DNA of 5,485 bases. It comes from Bacteroidota bacterium. Lineage in GTDB: Bacteria > Bacteroidota > Bacteroidia > Chitinophagales > UBA2359. The DNA lies in assembly GCA_020629895.1 (NCBI GenBank), contig JAHDCM010000276.1, positions 1 to 5,485 on the forward strand, in the 5' to 3' direction. Below, in pieces: positions 1 to 5,485 of the stretch (positions are counted from its first letter, which is position 1; each line of letters starts with the position of its first letter). The notes below the pieces were generated by a model. That model saw nothing but the letters and a program-made list of their open reading frames with translations, searched no databases and was not told where the DNA came from. Made by a program: the position numbers and the translations under genes.

Positions 1-192
1 CGCGTAAGGGATAGTAGCGGTAGCTTGGCGAAGTAGACACTAGTGAAGCTACGACTAGCAGGGCTGACAGCGGAAGACACTGCTAGGCGTATTAGCTGAA
101 CTAGTGTATGCAAGCCCACTACAAGCGGATAGCCCGACCCCCTTTTTTCCAATCTACCTGTCAGGTTGATTGGAAAAAAGGGGGATACGCCC
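1..192 (+). repeat. Structured intergenic repeat, left copy (5' end cut by window)
   Basis: No gene is visible here. Bases 1-120 are about 52% GC, clearly above the AT-rich spacers elsewhere. The block is framed by GGATAG (9-14 and 127-132) and AGCGG (16-20, 69-73, 124-128). Between these words lie several inverted repeats: 20-26 with 46-52 (GTAGCTT/AAGCTAC), 55-61 with 80-86 (CTAGCAG/CTGCTAG) and 37-43 with 101-107 (ACACTAG/CTAGTGT). The third crosses the first, so they are alternative folds or a pseudoknot. The 3' part is the long palindrome at 138-184, followed by ATACGCCC and an A6 run. The same terminal layout recurs inverted at 5417-5485. From memory, scattered intergenic elements with an AAGGGATAG...AGCGGATAGCCCGACCC frame occur in flavobacterial genomes; I could not check this. 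It may be a REP-like dispersed repeat or a non-coding RNA; function unknown. Confidence 0.6.
138..184. repeat. 47-nt near-perfect palindrome (hairpin or cruciform)
   Basis: The left arm 138-154 (CCCCCTTTTTTCCAATC) pairs perfectly over 17 bp with 168-184. Inside, ACCTG (156-160) pairs with CAGGT (162-166) around T161, and the only interruption is a T-T mismatch at 155/167. In RNA the innermost pairs would open to form a loop. There is no U-tract after the right arm on either strand, so it is not a standard intrinsic terminator, although a stem this strong could still stall polymerase or protect an RNA 3' end. It forms the 3' hairpin of the left repeat copy. Confidence 0.85.
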
Positions 193-253
193 TAAAAAAC
201 AATAATTCCCAGTAAAAATAAGCCGCACTGTAAAAAAATAATTACATTAGTTA

Positions 254-261
254 GTTCTTTG
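254..261 (+). promoter_or_regulatory. Possible -7 box for the symporter operon
   Basis: GTTCTTTG resembles the Bacteroidota -7 consensus TAnnTTTG at the TTTG half only. It would give a leader of about 18-20 nt before the ATG at 286. No TTG -33 element is visible at the expected distance, so this is a weak call. Transcription could also come from within or upstream of the repeat. Confidence 0.2.
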
Positions 262-285
262 TTTATACCCACTAAATCTACTTTT

Positions 286-1770
286 ATGTCTTTATCACCT
301 GCGGTTATTATCGGGATTATTATTGTGTATATGTTGGTGCTATTTTGTATTTCTTGGTTGACAGGAAAAGACAGTAGTAACAGTGCCTTTTTTTTGGGAA
401 AAAAAGAGTCGCCCTGGTATGTAGTGGCTTTTGGAATGATTGGTGCCTCTCTTTCAGGAGTAACCTTTATTTCTATTCCTGGAGTAATCGGTAATTTTTC
501 GAGTGTCAATGGGCAGTTTTCATATATGCAAATTGCACTAGGATATATGGTGGGGTATGCAGTTATTGCACTTGTGTTGATGCCGATGTATTATCGCTTA
601 AATTTGACCTCTATTTATACTTATTTAGAAAAACGGTTTGGAACGTGGTCTTATAAAACAGGAGCAGCTTTTTTCTTACTTTCCCGAACTATTGGCGCGT
701 CTTTTCGGCTTTTTCTAGTAGCATTGGTTTTACAGCAATTTGTTTTTGACGAGTTAGGAGTCCATTTTGTGGTCAATGTCTTGTTTACCTTACTCTTGAT
801 ATGGCTATATACCTTGAAAGGGGGCATCAGAACCATTGTGTGGACGGATACCTTGCAAACAACATTTATGTTGTTAGCTGTATTTGCTACCCTTTACTGG
901 ATTGGAAAAGATTTGGGGTGGGGCATTAGTGGGATGGTAAGCGCAGTAGCAGATAGCGACTACTCAAAAATGTTTTTTGGAGATGTGGCACAAGATAAAT
1001 TTTTCTTGAAACAGTTTATGAGTGGAGCGTTTATCGCTATTTGCATGACAGGACTAGATCAGGATATGATGCAAAAAAACAATAGCTGTAAAAATATTGG
1101 AGAGGCACAGTTGAATATGTTTAGCTTTAGTGTGGTTTTGTTTTTTGTGAACTTATTATTTGTGAGCTTAGGAGCCTTATTGTATTTATATGCTGAGGCA
1201 AAAGGGTTTATGTTGGTACCTGCTCGTACCGATCACATGTTCCCTACTATGGCTATTGAGTATTTCCCCCCGTTTATTGGAGTCGTTTTCTTAATTGGCC
1301 TGATTGCTGCGGCATATTCAAGTGCCGATTCGGCTTTAACAGCTTTAACAACTTCTTTTTGTATTGATTTTTTAGGCTTTGAGAAAAAGGCACTTACAGG
1401 TACTTCTGATAAAGAGCTAGAAAATACCCGTTATAAAGTGCATATTGGTTTTACGATATTGGTCTTATTGGTCATTATCATTTTTAACTATGTCCTAGAA
1501 AGAGAGGTGATCTCTTCTTTATTTATGGTGGCTACTTATACCTATGGGCCTTTATTGGGCTTGTATGCTTTTGGCTTGTTTATAAAAGACCGACAAATCA
1601 GAGATAGTATCTTGGTACCCATTATTTGTATCGCTGCCCCACTAACAGGTTACTTATTAAACACTTATACGCCTATAAATCTGGGTTTTGCTGTTCTTTT
1701 ATTGAATGGAATGCTTACTTTTGCTGGTCTATGGGCAATTTCGGAAAAGGCAACAGTAGAACGTTTATAA
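286..1770 (+). CDS. Sodium:solute symporter (SSS family) of unknown substrate
   Basis: This is a 494-aa inner-membrane protein with about 13 hydrophobic segments, the usual length and topology of the SSS family, which couples Na+ entry to uptake of a small solute. Family features seen (numbered from ATG 286) are GASLSGVTFIS at 53-63 in the first core helix, LKGGIRTIVWTDTLQ at 177-191, GLDQDMMQKN at 256-265, and AAAYSSADSALTALTT at 341-356. In the last, A342, S345 and S346 align with the Na2-site residues of vSGLT. The substrate cannot be read from sequence; sugars, amino acids, sialic acid and carboxylates all occur in the family. ATG 286 is preferred to the in-frame TTG at 259, because the nine extra residues are polar and that TTG falls in a possible promoter box. 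No Shine-Dalgarno is visible. The LOG gene follows 22 nt after the stop with no terminator between, so the two are probably cotranscribed. Confidence 0.9.
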   Translation: MSLSPAVIIGIIIVYMLVLFCISWLTGKDSSNSAFFLGKKESPWYVVAFGMIGASLSGVTFISIPGVIGNFSSVNGQFSYMQIALGYMVGYAVIALVLMPMYYRLNLTSIYTYLEKRFGTWSYKTGAAFFLLSRTIGASFRLFLVALVLQQFVFDELGVHFVVNVLFTLLLIWLYTLKGGIRTIVWTDTLQTTFMLLAVFATLYWIGKDLGWGISGMVSAVADSDYSKMFFGDVAQDKFFLKQFMSGAFIAICMTGLDQDMMQKNNSCKNIGEAQLNMFSFSVVLFFVNLLFVSLGALLYLYAEAKGFMLVPARTDHMFPTMAIEYFPPFIGVVFLIGLIAAAYSSADSALTALTTSFCIDFLGFEKKALTGTSDKELENTRYKVHIGFTILVLLVIIIFNYVLEREVISSLFMVATYTYGPLLGLYAFGLFIKDRQIRDSILVPIICIAAPLTGYLLNTYTPINLGFAVLLLNGMLTFAGLWAISEKATVERL

Positions 1771-1792
1771 TCAAACAATAAATTAAAAATGT

Positions 1793-2476
1793 ATGGAAAA
1801 ATTACATCCGAATAAGGAATGGACAGGACTGAAAGGAGAGTCTTCTTGGAGAATCTTTAAAATCATGTCGGAATTTGTAGATGGCTTTGAAACAATGAAT
1901 CAAATTGGCCCTTGTATTTCTATTTTTGGGTCAGCGCGTACCAAGCCCGACCATCCTTATTATCAAATGGCTGTTGATTTGGCAAAAGCATTAGTCGATG
2001 AAGGATATGGCGTGATTACAGGAGGAGGGCCAGGTATTATGGAAGCAGCAAATAAAGGTGCTAGAGATGCAGAAGGAAAATCAGTAGGACTAAATATTGA
2101 TTTGCCACATGAGCAATCACACAATCCGTTTATTGATACTGATAAGTTGTTAAACCACCGTTATTTCTTTGTACGAAAAGTGATGTTTGTTAAGTATGGA
2201 CAAGCCTTTATTTTCTTACCAGGAGGGTTTGGTACCTTAGATGAGTTGTTTGAATGTCTAACACTTATTCAAACAAAGAAAATTTCGAAGGTGCCAGTCA
2301 TATTGATGGGAAAAGATTTTTGGGCAGGTATGATTGATTGGGTCAAAGAAGTGCTAAGAGACAAAGAGCAAACAATTAGCCCACACGATATTGACCTCAT
2401 TCAAATTACAGATGACATTAGTGAGGTCGTTCAAATTATCAGTGATTTTGAAGGTACCTTAGAGCCTAATTTCTAA
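1793..2476 (+). CDS. LOG-family (TIGR00730-type) nucleotide 5'-monophosphate phosphoribohydrolase
   Basis: This is a 227-aa cytosolic Rossmann-fold protein of the family once misnamed lysine decarboxylase. Characterised members cut the N-glycosidic bond of cytokinin riboside 5'-monophosphates or purine/pyrimidine nucleoside monophosphates, releasing base and ribose 5-phosphate. The sequence shows SIFGSAR (43-49), the phosphate-binding stretch GGGPGIMEAANKGA (77-90), the conserved arginine in FFVRKVMF (R128), and the signature PGGFGTLDE (143-151) with catalytic E151. All key residues are present and the length fits a stand-alone LOG protein, not the roughly 450-aa PpnN type. The physiological substrate is not determined by sequence; in a bacterium without plant contact, nucleotide salvage or turnover is more likely than hormone making. 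The start ATG 1793 has only an A-rich leader. An upstream ATG at 1789 is out of frame and ends within nine codons. It is probably expressed from the symporter promoter and ended by the hairpin at 2487-2527. Confidence 0.92.
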   Translation: MEKLHPNKEWTGLKGESSWRIFKIMSEFVDGFETMNQIGPCISIFGSARTKPDHPYYQMAVDLAKALVDEGYGVITGGGPGIMEAANKGARDAEGKSVGLNIDLPHEQSHNPFIDTDKLLNHRYFFVRKVMFVKYGQAFIFLPGGFGTLDELFECLTLIQTKKISKVPVILMGKDFWAGMIDWVKEVLRDKEQTISPHDIDLIQITDDISEVVQIISDFEGTLEPNF

Positions 2477-2486
2477 TGATAGCACA

Positions 2487-2527
2487 AAAAAAGAGTAATG
2501 GTTTTTATAAAACCATTACTCTTTTTT
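2487..2527. terminator. Bidirectional intrinsic terminator between convergent genes
   Basis: A perfect 19-bp stem (2487-2505 with 2509-2527) closes on the 3-nt loop TAT. Its base is six A opposite six T, so each strand reads a GC-containing stem (core GAGTAATGG) followed by a U-tract. It lies 10 nt after the LOG stop and 70 nt beyond the stop of the oppositely oriented secreted-protein gene, so it can terminate both transcripts. Confidence 0.9.
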
Positions 2528-2597
2528 CGAATTTCTTCTGAGAAGAGAAATAATTAGGTAAGTATTGCTACAAAATAAGCACTCGTTTAACAACTAC

Positions 2598-3149
2598 TTA
2601 TTTGCCTGGAGCTTTAATGATCTGATCGCCAGCACTATCAGGAGTATCATTTATGTCATTCTGACCAAGTTCAATGATCGCATAAGATTTGTCTCCTAAG
2701 TCACCACCTTTAAATAAGAAACGCTCATAGTTAGGATTACGTCGCTTATCAACAGTCAAATTTTTGTGCGCTCTACGAATTTTGAAATCAAACTCATCAG
2801 GGGTTTTAGCATTAGGTGGACGCTTATCTAAAGCAAATTTTCTAATCCCTTTCCATTCTCTTCCATTTGGTTGATAGGCATAGTAGAAAAAGTTATTTTT
2901 AAAGCCCATCTCTTTATCATATCCCATGTGCTTGGATAAGGTAACAGTATCACCTGGTTTTATGTACAACCATCCTTCTGTTACCCAGTCATTATCTGAC
3001 CAATCACTATCTGGAGGCGTATAATTATAAGCAATAGCAATCCAAACAGGTAGTTCTGTTCGATTGGTACATTCAAGTTGTGCGTAAGCATCACTTACAG
3101 TTGCTCCACTAACGAGCAAGAAGAATAAGAATGCGAAAAAACTTCTCAT
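2598..3149 (-). CDS. Small secreted protein, DUF1036-like domain
   Basis: This 183-aa protein starts with a clear Sec signal peptide: MR, a hydrophobic core (residues 4-16) and a likely cleavage site after AYA at 23. Residues about 25-100 resemble DUF1036 (PF06282): LECTNRT at 25-31, VWIAIAY at 35-41, WVTEGWLYIKPGD at 55-67 and FFYYAY at 87-92. That is the usual CNRT, W-x-x-GW, PGD and YxY pattern of this small beta-rich domain, whose function is not established. Residues 100-183 are charged, basic at 124-138, and match nothing I recognise. C27 is the only cysteine of the mature protein, so no internal disulfide is possible. An AGGA lies only 3 nt before the ATG, too close for a good Shine-Dalgarno. 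It stands alone on the - strand, convergent to the LOG gene and divergent from the M23 gene. The domain call is from motif recall and moderately sure; secretion is well supported. Confidence 0.8.
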   Translation of the reverse strand: MRSFFAFLFFLLVSGATVSDAYAQLECTNRTELPVWIAIAYNYTPPDSDWSDNDWVTEGWLYIKPGDTVTLSKHMGYDKEMGFKNNFFYYAYQPNGREWKGIRKFALDKRPPNAKTPDEFDFKIRRAHKNLTVDKRRNPNYERFLFKGGDLGDKSYAIIELGQNDINDTPDSAGDQIIKAPGK

Positions 3150-3238
3150 CAGTCCTGAAATTTAATTTTTATGATAAATATGATTCTATACTAAGGGAGA
3201 ATAATTATTTGTATGCAATATAACAACAAACTACTACA

Positions 3239-3246
3239 CAAAGATA
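3239..3246 (-). promoter_or_regulatory. Candidate -7 promoter box for the DUF1036-like gene
   Basis: On the - strand this reads TATCTTTG, an exact match to the Bacteroidota TAnnTTTG -7 element, followed by TG. It would give an untranslated leader of roughly 85 nt. No TTG is visible at the -33 distance, so the promoter is incomplete by consensus. Confidence 0.4.
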
Positions 3247-3459
3247 GGAGCTGTTTACACGCATTAATAATGTACTAAGGTAGTGCTTTTACTAGGAAAA
3301 TGGGGGAACATTACTTTCTCAAAATCAAAGAGCTGTTCATATTAAACGCTTCCCATTTATTTATATCCCATCATTAGATGGTGGATTATTTAGAAGGTTT
3401 AAACAAAAAAATCAATAAATATGAATCGCCGTTTTTTTACTTGATTGGTATTACTAACA

Positions 3460-3467
3460 CAAAGATA
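3460..3467 (-). promoter_or_regulatory. Second identical -7-like box on the - strand
   Basis: It again reads TATCTTTG followed by TGT on the - strand, identical over 11 bp to the box at 3239-3246. Used as a promoter it would give a leader of about 300 nt for the DUF1036-like gene. No -33 TTG is visible. It may be an alternative promoter, or a chance word in AT-rich DNA. Confidence 0.25.
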
Positions 3468-3522
3468 ACGAAATTACCTGCTCTAAGGTATTAAATTAAT
3501 GAGACTAAATAAGATAATCTAC

Positions 3523-3536
3523 AAAACAATTGTTTT
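3523..3536. promoter_or_regulatory. 14-bp perfect palindrome, possible operator
   Basis: AAAACAATTGTTTT is a perfect palindrome 74 nt upstream of the M23 start. Its ACAATT half recurs at 3544-3549 and, inverted, as AATTGT at 3566-3571, so half-sites are clustered. This could be a dimeric regulator site, but palindromes arise easily in DNA this AT-rich. Confidence 0.25.
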
Positions 3537-3570
3537 CTCAGTTACAATTACAAAATTATTCATGAAATTG

Positions 3571-3604
3571 TTGTAAAAACGTCCATAAAAACCGCTTAAA
3601 TTTA
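3571..3604 (+). promoter_or_regulatory. Possible promoter of the M23 peptidase gene
   Basis: TTG at 3571-3573 lies 23 nt before TAAATTTA at 3597-3604, which matches TAnnTTTG in all but the last base. Initiation would fall almost at the ATG (3611), implying a leaderless or very short-leader transcript. This is a weak call, as an upstream promoter is equally possible. Confidence 0.2.
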
Positions 3605-3610
3605 TAAGAT

Positions 3611-5416
3611 ATGAACCGAATCCCATTAATGTTTTCTCTTTTCTTCAGTTTTTTGATAAGCGTGCAGGTAGCTAATGCCTGTGCAACACATTGTGCAGAA
3701 GCAATGAAAGATTTTGAGGCAACAACAATGCCACTTCCTAACTACTATGAACAGTGTTATGATATAACAAACACCGATTTTGGTTTTCGTTCTCCATTAG
3801 GGATTCCTCTTGTACTAGCAGGGAATTTTGGTGAGCTACGAAATAATCACTTTCACGCAGGAATAGACTGCAAAACCAATGGCTCCGAAAACTATCGTAT
3901 CTATTCCATTGCTGATGGCTATGTGTCTCGTATTAAGGTCTCTTCACGAGGATATGGAAAAGCGTTATACATTACACACTACAATGGGTACACTAGTGTA
4001 TATGCCCATCTCAATGAGTTTAAAGGAGCAATAGGAGCCTATTTAAAACAACAGCAATATTCCCAACAAAAGTCAGAGTTAGATATTCAAATTCCAGCAG
4101 GTGTATTACCCGTTACCCAAAGCCAAGTGGTGGCCTTATCTGGAAATACAGGTAGCTCCACGGCACCGCACTTGCACTTCGAAATACGCGATGCACACAC
4201 CGAAGAAGCTCTCAACCCATTACTATTTGGCTTCAAAATAGCCGATACACGTAAACCCATTATTAGCGGAGCAGCACTTTATCAGTTTGATCAATCAGGT
4301 CGTCGTACCAAAGCCAAAACCATTGAAATTGTGAAAAATAGTTCAGGTAATTTTTCTGCCAAAAGTAACGTCATCAATGTAGGAACACCACGAGTAGGGT
4401 TAGGTATTAAAGCCTATGATAAACAAGATGCAGCCAATAATCTAAATGGAGCCTTTAGCGTAGAAATGCTTGATAATGGTGTGCCTGTTTATAGCTTCAA
4501 AATGGATCGGATTGCCTTTCATGAATCGCGTTATATCAACTCGCATTGCGACTATACCTATAAAAAAGAAGGCAAAGGATGGATGCAAAAATGTTTTCGA
4601 GACCCTGGAAACCAACTTTCTATTTACGAAACAGCCATTAACGATGGTATTATTGACCTGAGCGATGGACTCATGCACAAGGTCATTTTCAAGGTGCGAG
4701 ATGTATCGGGCAATACCAAAGTACTAGCTATGAATCTCAAATATAAGCCTAGTATAGGTTTTAAAGCTCCTTATATAGGAAATTATCAGGCCATGTTACC
4801 ACACAATATGCCGCAGACCTATTCTGATAAAGGACTAAACTTAAACTTCGAAGCAGGTTCTTTTTACGATAACATACCTTTAAAACATACCACAAAGCCA
4901 TCCACCAGTCAGTACGTGTATAGTGATATTCACAAAGTACACGACGGCAAAACTCCCGTCCATAAATACTTCGATGTCGCTATCAATGGCTCCAGAGTAC
5001 CAGATCGACTACGAAATAAAGTTCTCATTGCACGAAAAAATAGCGCGGGTAGAGTTAGTAGTATTGGTGGCGAATGGGAAGGGGGCTACTTGAAGGCATC
5101 CAGCAAAGAATTTGGAAGCTTTTACATCACCGTCGATACCCGTCCACCCGTCATTCAACCCATCAATATTTCTAATGGTAAATCAATGGCAAAAAACAGT
5201 ACCATTACCTTCAAAATTTCTGATAACCTATCAGGTATTAAATCGTATAATGCCTACATTGATGGCAATTGGGTATTAATGGAGTACGATGCAAAATCAG
5301 CCCGCCTTCGATACCGATTTGATGGACGTGTAGGACGCGGCAATCATTCGATGAAGTTAGTGGTAGTTGATGGAAGAGGAAATGAGGCAGTGTGGTCAGG
5401 AAGATTTTCAAGATAA
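3611..5416 (+). CDS. Secreted M23 (LytM/lysostaphin-type) zinc metallopeptidase with long beta-rich C-terminus
   Basis: This 601-aa exported protein is probably a peptidoglycan endopeptidase acting in the periplasm. A signal peptide covers residues 1-23, with likely cleavage at ANA/C. The M23 domain spans about 60-205. HFHAGID supplies zinc ligands H82 and D86, YAHL gives H133, and GNTGSSTAPHLHFEI gives catalytic H187 and third ligand H189, so the active site is complete. Between H133 and the HLH motif sits an insertion (about 138-168) usual in Bacteroidota members. Residues 206-510, starting NPLLFGFKIADTRKP, are beta-rich and unassigned. About 511-595 looks like an Ig-like domain ending VVDGRGNEAVW. 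Six cysteines remain in the mature chain (24, 28, 49, 87, 313, 328), which would permit disulfides. The family includes lytic enzymes and inactive cell-division activators; the intact ligands favour activity. It has its own upstream region, no Shine-Dalgarno, and its stop directly abuts the right-hand repeat. Confidence 0.92.
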   Translation: MNRIPLMFSLFFSFLISVQVANACATHCAEAMKDFEATTMPLPNYYEQCYDITNTDFGFRSPLGIPLVLAGNFGELRNNHFHAGIDCKTNGSENYRIYSIADGYVSRIKVSSRGYGKALYITHYNGYTSVYAHLNEFKGAIGAYLKQQQYSQQKSELDIQIPAGVLPVTQSQVVALSGNTGSSTAPHLHFEIRDAHTEEALNPLLFGFKIADTRKPIISGAALYQFDQSGRRTKAKTIEIVKNSSGNFSAKSNVINVGTPRVGLGIKAYDKQDAANNLNGAFSVEMLDNGVPVYSFKMDRIAFHESRYINSHCDYTYKKEGKGWMQKCFRDPGNQLSIYETAINDGIIDLSDGLMHKVIFKVRDVSGNTKVLAMNLKYKPSIGFKAPYIGNYQAMLPHNMPQTYSDKGLNLNFEAGSFYDNIPLKHTTKPSTSQYVYSDIHKVHDGKTPVHKYFDVAINGSRVPDRLRNKVLIARKNSAGRVSSIGGEWEGGYLKASSKEFGSFYITVDTRPPVIQPINISNGKSMAKNSTITFKISDNLSGIKSYNAYIDGNWVLMEYDAKSARLRYRFDGRVGRGNHSMKLVVVDGRGNEAVWSGRFSR

Positions 5417-5485
5417 TTTTTTGGGCATGCCCTTTTTTCGCCTCGCCTGTCAATGCGTGAACGCATCAACAGGCACGAGGCGAAA
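5417..5485 (-). repeat. Structured intergenic repeat, right copy (inverted, cut by window)
   Basis: Immediately after the M23 stop codon come T6 (5417-5422), the palindrome GGGCATGCCC (5423-5432), T6 (5433-5438) and a long hairpin. Its pairs are 5436-5445 with 5476-5485 (10 bp), CCTGT 5446-5450 with ACAGG 5469-5473, and ATGCG 5453-5457 with CGCAT 5462-5466 around a TGAA loop, with a 2x2 internal loop and a 2-nt bulge. Read on this strand, the order T6, GGGC..AT..CCC, T6, arm, CCTG/CAGG core, returning arm, A-run matches the reverse complement of 138-198, so this is the same element family inverted. The window ends inside the right arm. It may also serve as a 3' boundary for the M23 transcript, but the hairpin is followed by A, not T, on the + strand. 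Confidence 0.6.

Larger units (their letters stand above)
3150..3610. other. 461-bp AT-rich divergent intergenic region
   Basis: This spacer separates the start codons of the secreted DUF1036-like gene and the M23 gene. I see no convincing ORF; the longest thing with a good-looking leader is a 7-codon frame at 3421-3444. It should hold the promoters of both genes. It contains two identical ACACAAAGATA words (3236-3246, 3457-3467) that read as -7 boxes on the - strand, a 14-bp palindrome (3523-3536), and a small hairpin CCATC-ATTA-GATGG (3368-3381). Apart from these it is featureless AT-rich sequence, and it is longer than either gene needs for a simple promoter. Confidence 0.6.

Noticed and set aside
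1..192. CRISPR array or tRNA/rRNA gene
   Set aside because: No regularly spaced direct repeats of CRISPR length, and no tRNA cloverleaf or rRNA-like segment was recognised.
259..285. TTG start giving a 9-residue longer symporter
   Set aside because: The extra residues (MFIPTKSTF) are not family-like, ATG 286 places the first helix normally, and the TTG lies in a possible -7 box.
192..509. 105-codon - strand frame opposite the symporter start
   Set aside because: It is antisense to a well-supported membrane protein gene and repeat edge, with no recognisable domain; a shadow of the + strand coding sequence.
2532..2548. Second hairpin after the terminator
   Set aside because: Only about four clean pairs plus a wobble in purine/pyrimidine-rich sequence; not distinguishable from chance.
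3421..3444. 7-codon leader peptide (MNRRFFT)
   Set aside because: It has an A-rich leader like a real Bacteroidota start and shares MNR with the M23 start, but it is far too short to support as a gene and has no attenuator structure after it.
3671..3684. Lipobox at the M23 N-terminus making it a lipoprotein
   Set aside because: The residues before C24 are ANA, lacking the usual L/V at -3 and small residue at -2; ANA/C fits signal peptidase I better, although a variant lipobox is not excluded.
4442..4678. Two short frames, one per strand, inside the M23 gene
   Set aside because: Both lie wholly within the peptidase coding sequence and show no domain.
5238..5453. 71-codon - strand frame spanning the M23 end and the right repeat
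   Set aside because: It starts inside the palindromic repeat and runs antisense to the peptidase; no domain.
1..5485. Composite transposon bounded by the two inverted modules
   Set aside because: No transposase, no target duplication visible, and the genes inside are ordinary chromosomal ones; the modules look like dispersed repeats instead of insertion-sequence ends.

Overview
The window looks like chromosomal DNA of a marine-type Bacteroidota (Flavobacteriales or Saprospirales are possible; genus not resolved). The grounds are AT-rich spacers, start codons preceded by A/T-rich leaders without a clear Shine-Dalgarno, candidate promoter boxes of the Bacteroidota TAnnTTTG type, and an M23 peptidase with the long beta-rich C-terminal extension usual in that phylum. 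This assignment is an inference from gene content and style.

Layout. Positions 1-192 are a gene-free, GC-richer, strongly self-complementary block cut by the left window edge, ending in a near-perfect 47-nt palindrome. Next comes a probable two-gene operon on the + strand: a sodium:solute symporter (286-1770) and, 22 nt later, a LOG-family nucleotide 5'-monophosphate phosphoribohydrolase (1793-2476). A 19-bp perfect hairpin with A/T-tract flanks (2487-2527) separates this operon from a convergent - strand gene for a small secreted DUF1036-like protein (2598-3149). A 461-bp AT-rich divergent spacer (3150-3610) follows. The last gene is a secreted M23 zinc metallopeptidase of 601 aa (3611-5416). 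Directly after its stop codon a second palindromic module begins (5417-5485) and runs off the right edge.

Main observation. The modules at the two ends appear to be members of one repeat family in opposite orientations. Read in the same direction, both show T6, a GGGC..AT..CCC mini-palindrome, T6, a hairpin arm, a CCTG/CAGG core, the returning arm and A6 (only three A visible in the right copy). The arm sequences differ completely between copies but each remains paired, which suggests the structure is what is kept. The left copy also carries a roughly 137-nt structured domain with competing pairings, bounded by GGATAG/AGCGG words. The four genes are ordinary for the phylum; no defence, CRISPR, phage or transposase gene is present, and nothing links the four genes into one pathway beyond the transporter-LOG operon.
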